From: Cytobacillus kochii
GTDB taxonomy: Bacteria; Bacillota; Bacilli; Bacillales; Cytobacillaceae
Assembly: GCF_020171845.1 (NCBI RefSeq)
Contig: NZ_JAIVAM010000001.1
Span: 1-64,000, forward strand
Length of the DNA: 64,000 nucleotides
Direction of reading: 5' to 3'
Shown here: in pieces, positions 61,257-64,000 of the stretch
Numbering within the stretch: position 1 is the first letter of the stretch
Layout: every line of letters begins with the position of its first letter
Notes under the pieces: model-generated
Told to the model about the DNA's origin: nothing
What the model saw: the letters and a program-made list of their open reading frames with translations, nothing else
Database searches by the model: none
Program-made: the position numbers and the translations under genes

Positions 61257-62234
61257 TTGGGCCGAGAGAGCTTGTTAGAAGTGCGTAATTTGAAGACTTA
61301 TTTTTATACGGAAGATGGTGTGATTCCTTCAGTTGACGGTGTGTCATTTACGATAAAGAAAGGCGAGACTGTTGCTGTTGTAGGTGAGTCAGGCAGTGGT
61401 AAAAGTGTAACATCTTTATCTATTATGGGGTTGCTAGATGCTGCTGGAAAAATTGAAAGTGGCACCATCATATTTGAAGGTAATGATATAACAAAACTAT
61501 CAAAAAAAGATCGAAGGAAATTACGCGGAAATGAGATGGCGATGATATTTCAAGAACCACTCACCTCTCTTAATCCTTTATTTACAGTTGGTAATCAAAT
61601 TTCTGAAGCAATTAAAATCCATCAAAAAGTAGATAAAAAAGAGGCGAAAAAGAGAAGTATCGAGATTTTAAAAAAAGTAGGCATAGCTCGTGCGGAGAAG
61701 GTATATCACTCTTATCCTCATCTATTAAGTGGGGGCATGCGTCAACGTGTAATGATTGCAATTGCCTTATCATGTAACCCGAAACTATTAATTGCAGATG
61801 AGCCGACAACCGCACTCGATGTAACTATCCAAGCGCAAATACTCCAATTAATGAAAGAGCTGATAAAAGACAAGCAAACTTCTATTCTATTTATTACACA
61901 TGATTTAGGCGTGGTAGCTGAGATGGCTGATCAAGTGATTGTTATGTATGCCGGTCAAGTTGTTGAATATACGGATGTGTTTACACTTTTTAAGGAAGCG
62001 GCTCATCCTTATACGAAGAGTTTATTAGCTAGTACGCCTAAAATCCACGAACAAACAGAAAAACTGCAAGTCATCGAAGGAACTGTACCCAATCCGAATG
62101 CTATGCCAAGTGGATGTCGCTTTCATACACGTTGTCCATATGTAATGGAAAAATGTATGAACAATGAGCCCGTACTTACAAATATCCATACCCGTCATCA
62201 AGTGAAGTGCTGGTTATATGAAGAGGAGGGGTGA
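61257..62234 (+). CDS. Peptide ABC transporter ATPase, DppD-like
   Basis: 325-residue ATPase: Walker A GESGSGKSVTSLSIMG near 45, Q-loop FQEPLTSLNPLF, signature HLLSGGMRQRVMIAIALSCN, Walker B LLIADEPTTALDVT, and the switch HDLGVVAEMADQV. The C-terminal oligopeptide-ABC tail carries CRFHTRCPYVMEKC, the four-Cys iron-sulphur-type motif of this family. TTG 61257 follows GTAGGAGGAGGGAAATGCG. Overlaps the next ATPase frame by a few bases. Confidence 0.88.
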   Translation: MGRESLLEVRNLKTYFYTEDGVIPSVDGVSFTIKKGETVAVVGESGSGKSVTSLSIMGLLDAAGKIESGTIIFEGNDITKLSKKDRRKLRGNEMAMIFQEPLTSLNPLFTVGNQISEAIKIHQKVDKKEAKKRSIEILKKVGIARAEKVYHSYPHLLSGGMRQRVMIAIALSCNPKLLIADEPTTALDVTIQAQILQLMKELIKDKQTSILFITHDLGVVAEMADQVIVMYAGQVVEYTDVFTLFKEAAHPYTKSLLASTPKIHEQTEKLQVIEGTVPNPNAMPSGCRFHTRCPYVMEKCMNNEPVLTNIHTRHQVKCWLYEEEG

Positions 62235-62241
62235 CAAAGAC

Positions 62242-63240
62242 ATGACAGTTATTTTAAGTGTAAGGGGTTTAAAGAAATATTTTGATGTGACTGAAGGGTG
62301 GTGGAAGAAGGAAAAACAATACTTAAAGGCAGTTGACCACATATCCTTCGATGTGAACCATGGAGAAACATTAGGGATTGTTGGGGAGTCTGGGTGTGGG
62401 AAATCAACAACAGGTAATTTGATTATGCAGCTGTTAGAAAAAACAGAAGGAGAAATCATATTCCAAGGAGTAGACCTTTCCACTCTATCCAAACAACAGC
62501 TAAGAAAGAAACGGGCGGAAATGCAGATGATTTTCCAGGACCCCTTTTCCTCGTTAAATCCTCGGATGAAAGTATTTGATATTATTGCAGAACCGTTATT
62601 GACCCATCTGAACTTAAGTAGTGAAAAATTGAAGGAAGAAGTTTTGTCGTTAATGGATCAGGTAGGTCTTGATCGTTCATATATTCACCGCTACCCCCAT
62701 GAGTTTAGTGGTGGTCAGAGACAAAGAATCGGCATTGCTCGGGCCATTGCATTACAACCTAAGCTCATTATTTGTGATGAGCCTGTATCTGCTTTAGACG
62801 TTTCCATTCAATCACAAATCCTTAATTTAATGTCTAAACTACAGAAAGAGTTACGATTAACCTTTATATTTATTGCACACGGCCTACCAGCGGTTAAATA
62901 TATTAGTGATAAAATTGCGGTCATGTATCTGGGGAAAATTGTTGAACTAACCACAAAAGAAAAACTCTTTTCAAAACCCCTGCATCCGTATACAGAGGGA
63001 CTTTTATCAGCAGTTCCCCTTCCTGACCCGATGTTAAGGAATAAAAAAGACGGAGTTATTTTGGAGGGTGATATTCCAAGCCCAACAAATATTCCTTCCG
63101 GCTGTCGTTTTCATCCACGGTGTCCACATGCACAAGAAAAATGTAAGAACGAGGAACCAACATTTATTGCCCATGAGGAAGAACACTATGTTGCCTGCCA
63201 TTTTCCATTAAAAGAGGGTGTTGGTGTGTTGGAAAAATAG
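62242..63240 (+). CDS. Peptide ABC transporter ATPase, DppF-like
   Basis: 332-residue ATPase, partner of the previous one: Walker A GESGCGKSTTGNLIMQLL near 50, Q-loop FQDPFSSLNPRMKV, signature HEFSGGQRQRIGIARAIALQ, Walker B LIICDEPVSALDVS, switch AHGLPAVKYISDKI. Note AHGLPAV where most have AHDLSVV. C-terminal CRFHPRCPHAQEKC motif. ATG 62242 follows GGAGGGGTGACAAAGAC. Confidence 0.88.
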   Translation: MTVILSVRGLKKYFDVTEGWWKKEKQYLKAVDHISFDVNHGETLGIVGESGCGKSTTGNLIMQLLEKTEGEIIFQGVDLSTLSKQQLRKKRAEMQMIFQDPFSSLNPRMKVFDIIAEPLLTHLNLSSEKLKEEVLSLMDQVGLDRSYIHRYPHEFSGGQRQRIGIARAIALQPKLIICDEPVSALDVSIQSQILNLMSKLQKELRLTFIFIAHGLPAVKYISDKIAVMYLGKIVELTTKEKLFSKPLHPYTEGLLSAVPLPDPMLRNKKDGVILEGDIPSPTNIPSGCRFHPRCPHAQEKCKNEEPTFIAHEEEHYVACHFPLKEGVGVLEK

Positions 63241-63260
63241 ATAAAGGAGATGTATAAAAG

Positions 63261-64000
63261 GTGGAGGGATATATACAACAGCGAAAAATAGAAATGCTGC
63301 AATTAATTGAAAAACTGGTCAATATTGATAGTGGTTCATATGTAAAGAAAGGGATAGATGAAATCGGGAGAATTTTACAGAAAAAATACGAAGAAATTGG
63401 ATTTGTTGTAGAGGTGAAAACAGAAGCAAAATACGGCAATCACCTTGTTATTCGACATGAGCATAGTCTGCACCCCAAAATTATACTGGTGGCCCATATG
63501 GATACGGTTTTTCCTGAAGGTACGGTGAAGAAGCGTCCGTTTCAAATGAAAGGAAGCAGAGCTTATGGACCTGGTGTCGTTGATATGAAGTCGAGTTTAG
63601 TTGAGCTTTTATATGCAATGAAAGCATTAGTTCACTGTGGGTCAAATGCCTGTGAGAACGTGCAAATTATCTTAAATGGTGATGAGGAAATTGGTTCACC
63701 GTCATCGCGTGAATTAATAGAGGAACAATCTATGGGAAAAGAATATGCACTGATTATGGAGCCGGCCAGAAAAGATGGTTCACTTGTGACAGCAAGAAGA
63801 GGCGGGGGAAGATATAAGCTAATGATTAAAGGCAAAGCCGCCCATTCAGGTATTGAACCAGAAAAGGGAAGGAGTGCGATTGAAGAACTAGCTTATAAAA
63901 TCATCCAGCTGCATAATTTAACAAATCATGAACAAGGCATTAGCGTTAACGTAGGCATCATTTCTGGTGGTTCTTCTGTTAATACCATTTCTGATAATGC
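63261..64000 (+). CDS. M20-family metallopeptidase (carboxypeptidase G2-like), cut by the window end
   Basis: Zinc peptidase of the M20/ArgE-CPG2 family, ~247 residues visible and running off the end. The N-terminal helix MLQLIEKLVNIDSGSYVKKG, zinc ligand His-x-Asp in AHMDTVFP, bridging Asp in YGPGVVDMKSS, the catalytic Glu pair in NGDEEIGSPSSREL and the MEPARKDGSLVTARRG segment are present. GTG 63261 follows AAAGGAGATGTATAAAAG. Its place as sixth gene of the transporter operon suggests that it hydrolyses the imported peptide or conjugate in the cytosol. Confidence 0.88.
   Translation, partial: MEGYIQQRKIEMLQLIEKLVNIDSGSYVKKGIDEIGRILQKKYEEIGFVVEVKTEAKYGNHLVIRHEHSLHPKIILVAHMDTVFPEGTVKKRPFQMKGSRAYGPGVVDMKSSLVELLYAMKALVHCGSNACENVQIILNGDEEIGSPSSRELIEEQSMGKEYALIMEPARKDGSLVTARRGGGRYKLMIKGKAAHSGIEPEKGRSAIEELAYKIIQLHNLTNHEQGISVNVGIISGGSSVNTISDN

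Noticed and set aside
1-64000. CRISPR array
   Set aside because: The only regular repeats are the 343-bp, 51-bp and 20-bp tandem units, none with unique spacers between short repeats.

Overview
The window looks like a low-GC, spore-former-type Firmicute of the Bacillaceae. The evidence is AT-rich sequence, strong AGGAGG-type ribosome binding sites, frequent TTG/GTG starts, and Bacillus-lineage gene sets: rlmCD, the ydbS-ydbT pair, ahpCF behind a PerR-type box, caa3-oxidase CtaG with a DUF2243 partner, DUF3231, DUF2089 and DUF1456/YehS. No rRNA, tRNA or CRISPR array was seen. The species cannot be named from this alone.

Layout. Bases 1-403 are the 3' end of an IS3-family insertion sequence. 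An esterase and the 23S rRNA methyltransferase gene rlmCD follow. Directly after rlmCD (2640-3430) lie two and a partial third copy of a diverged ~343-bp tandem repeat, studded with a 17-bp motif in both orientations, and then a broken serine-recombinase gene. Next comes the main accessory block: a four-gene Wadjet anti-plasmid operon in the order jetD-jetA-jetB-jetC (4064-11936), and a two-gene Gabija-type anti-phage operon, gajA-gajB (12385-16217). The right side carries a decayed tyrosine-integrase 3' end (16333-16524), a DUF3231/membrane pair, and the C-terminal scrap of a serine recombinase (18556-18720). Together this reads as a defence island at a recombination hotspot beside rlmCD, with its mobility genes in ruins.

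19 kb to 29 kb is a run of small housekeeping or stress genes (DUF1801, AlkD-like, SnoaL-like, three VOC/glyoxalase genes, two GNAT acetyltransferases, NUDIX, ArsR plus quinone-oxidoreductase). Decayed fragments lie between them, including a copy of the first ~50 bp of a GNAT gene 1.5 kb upstream of the intact gene. 29-31 kb is ahpC-ahpF, the alkyl hydroperoxide reductase pair. 32-33 kb is a divergent TetR/short-chain dehydrogenase pair.

34-43 kb holds a SUKH protein, zinc-ribbon proteins, a DUF2089 operon preceded by a perfect 15-bp inverted repeat, a dihydrouridine synthase, and a MutS2 relative without an Smr domain. 43-50 kb holds a GltS symporter, an MFS exporter, a secreted endonuclease-I family nuclease and the CtaG/DUF2243 pair. 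Pseudogenes of a GntR regulator, a hydroxyisourate hydrolase and an oxidoreductase lie in the gaps.

50-57 kb holds an SRPBCC protein, a beta-lactamase-fold serine hydrolase, ydbS-ydbT, a second quinone oxidoreductase and a second AlkD-like gene. These are followed by a 15-copy 51-bp minisatellite (56640-57410) that is open in several frames on both strands but shows no sign of being translated. The window ends in a five-gene oligopeptide/dipeptide ABC transporter operon followed by a truncated M20 metallopeptidase gene. This arrangement suggests uptake of a peptide that is then hydrolysed.

The strongest biology is the Wadjet plus Gabija island and its unusual repeat-rich left boundary. Both defence systems belong to known families. 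The repeat array with two-way 17-bp sites, the 15-bp operator before the DUF2089 operon and the minisatellite are the features I could not explain with a known system.
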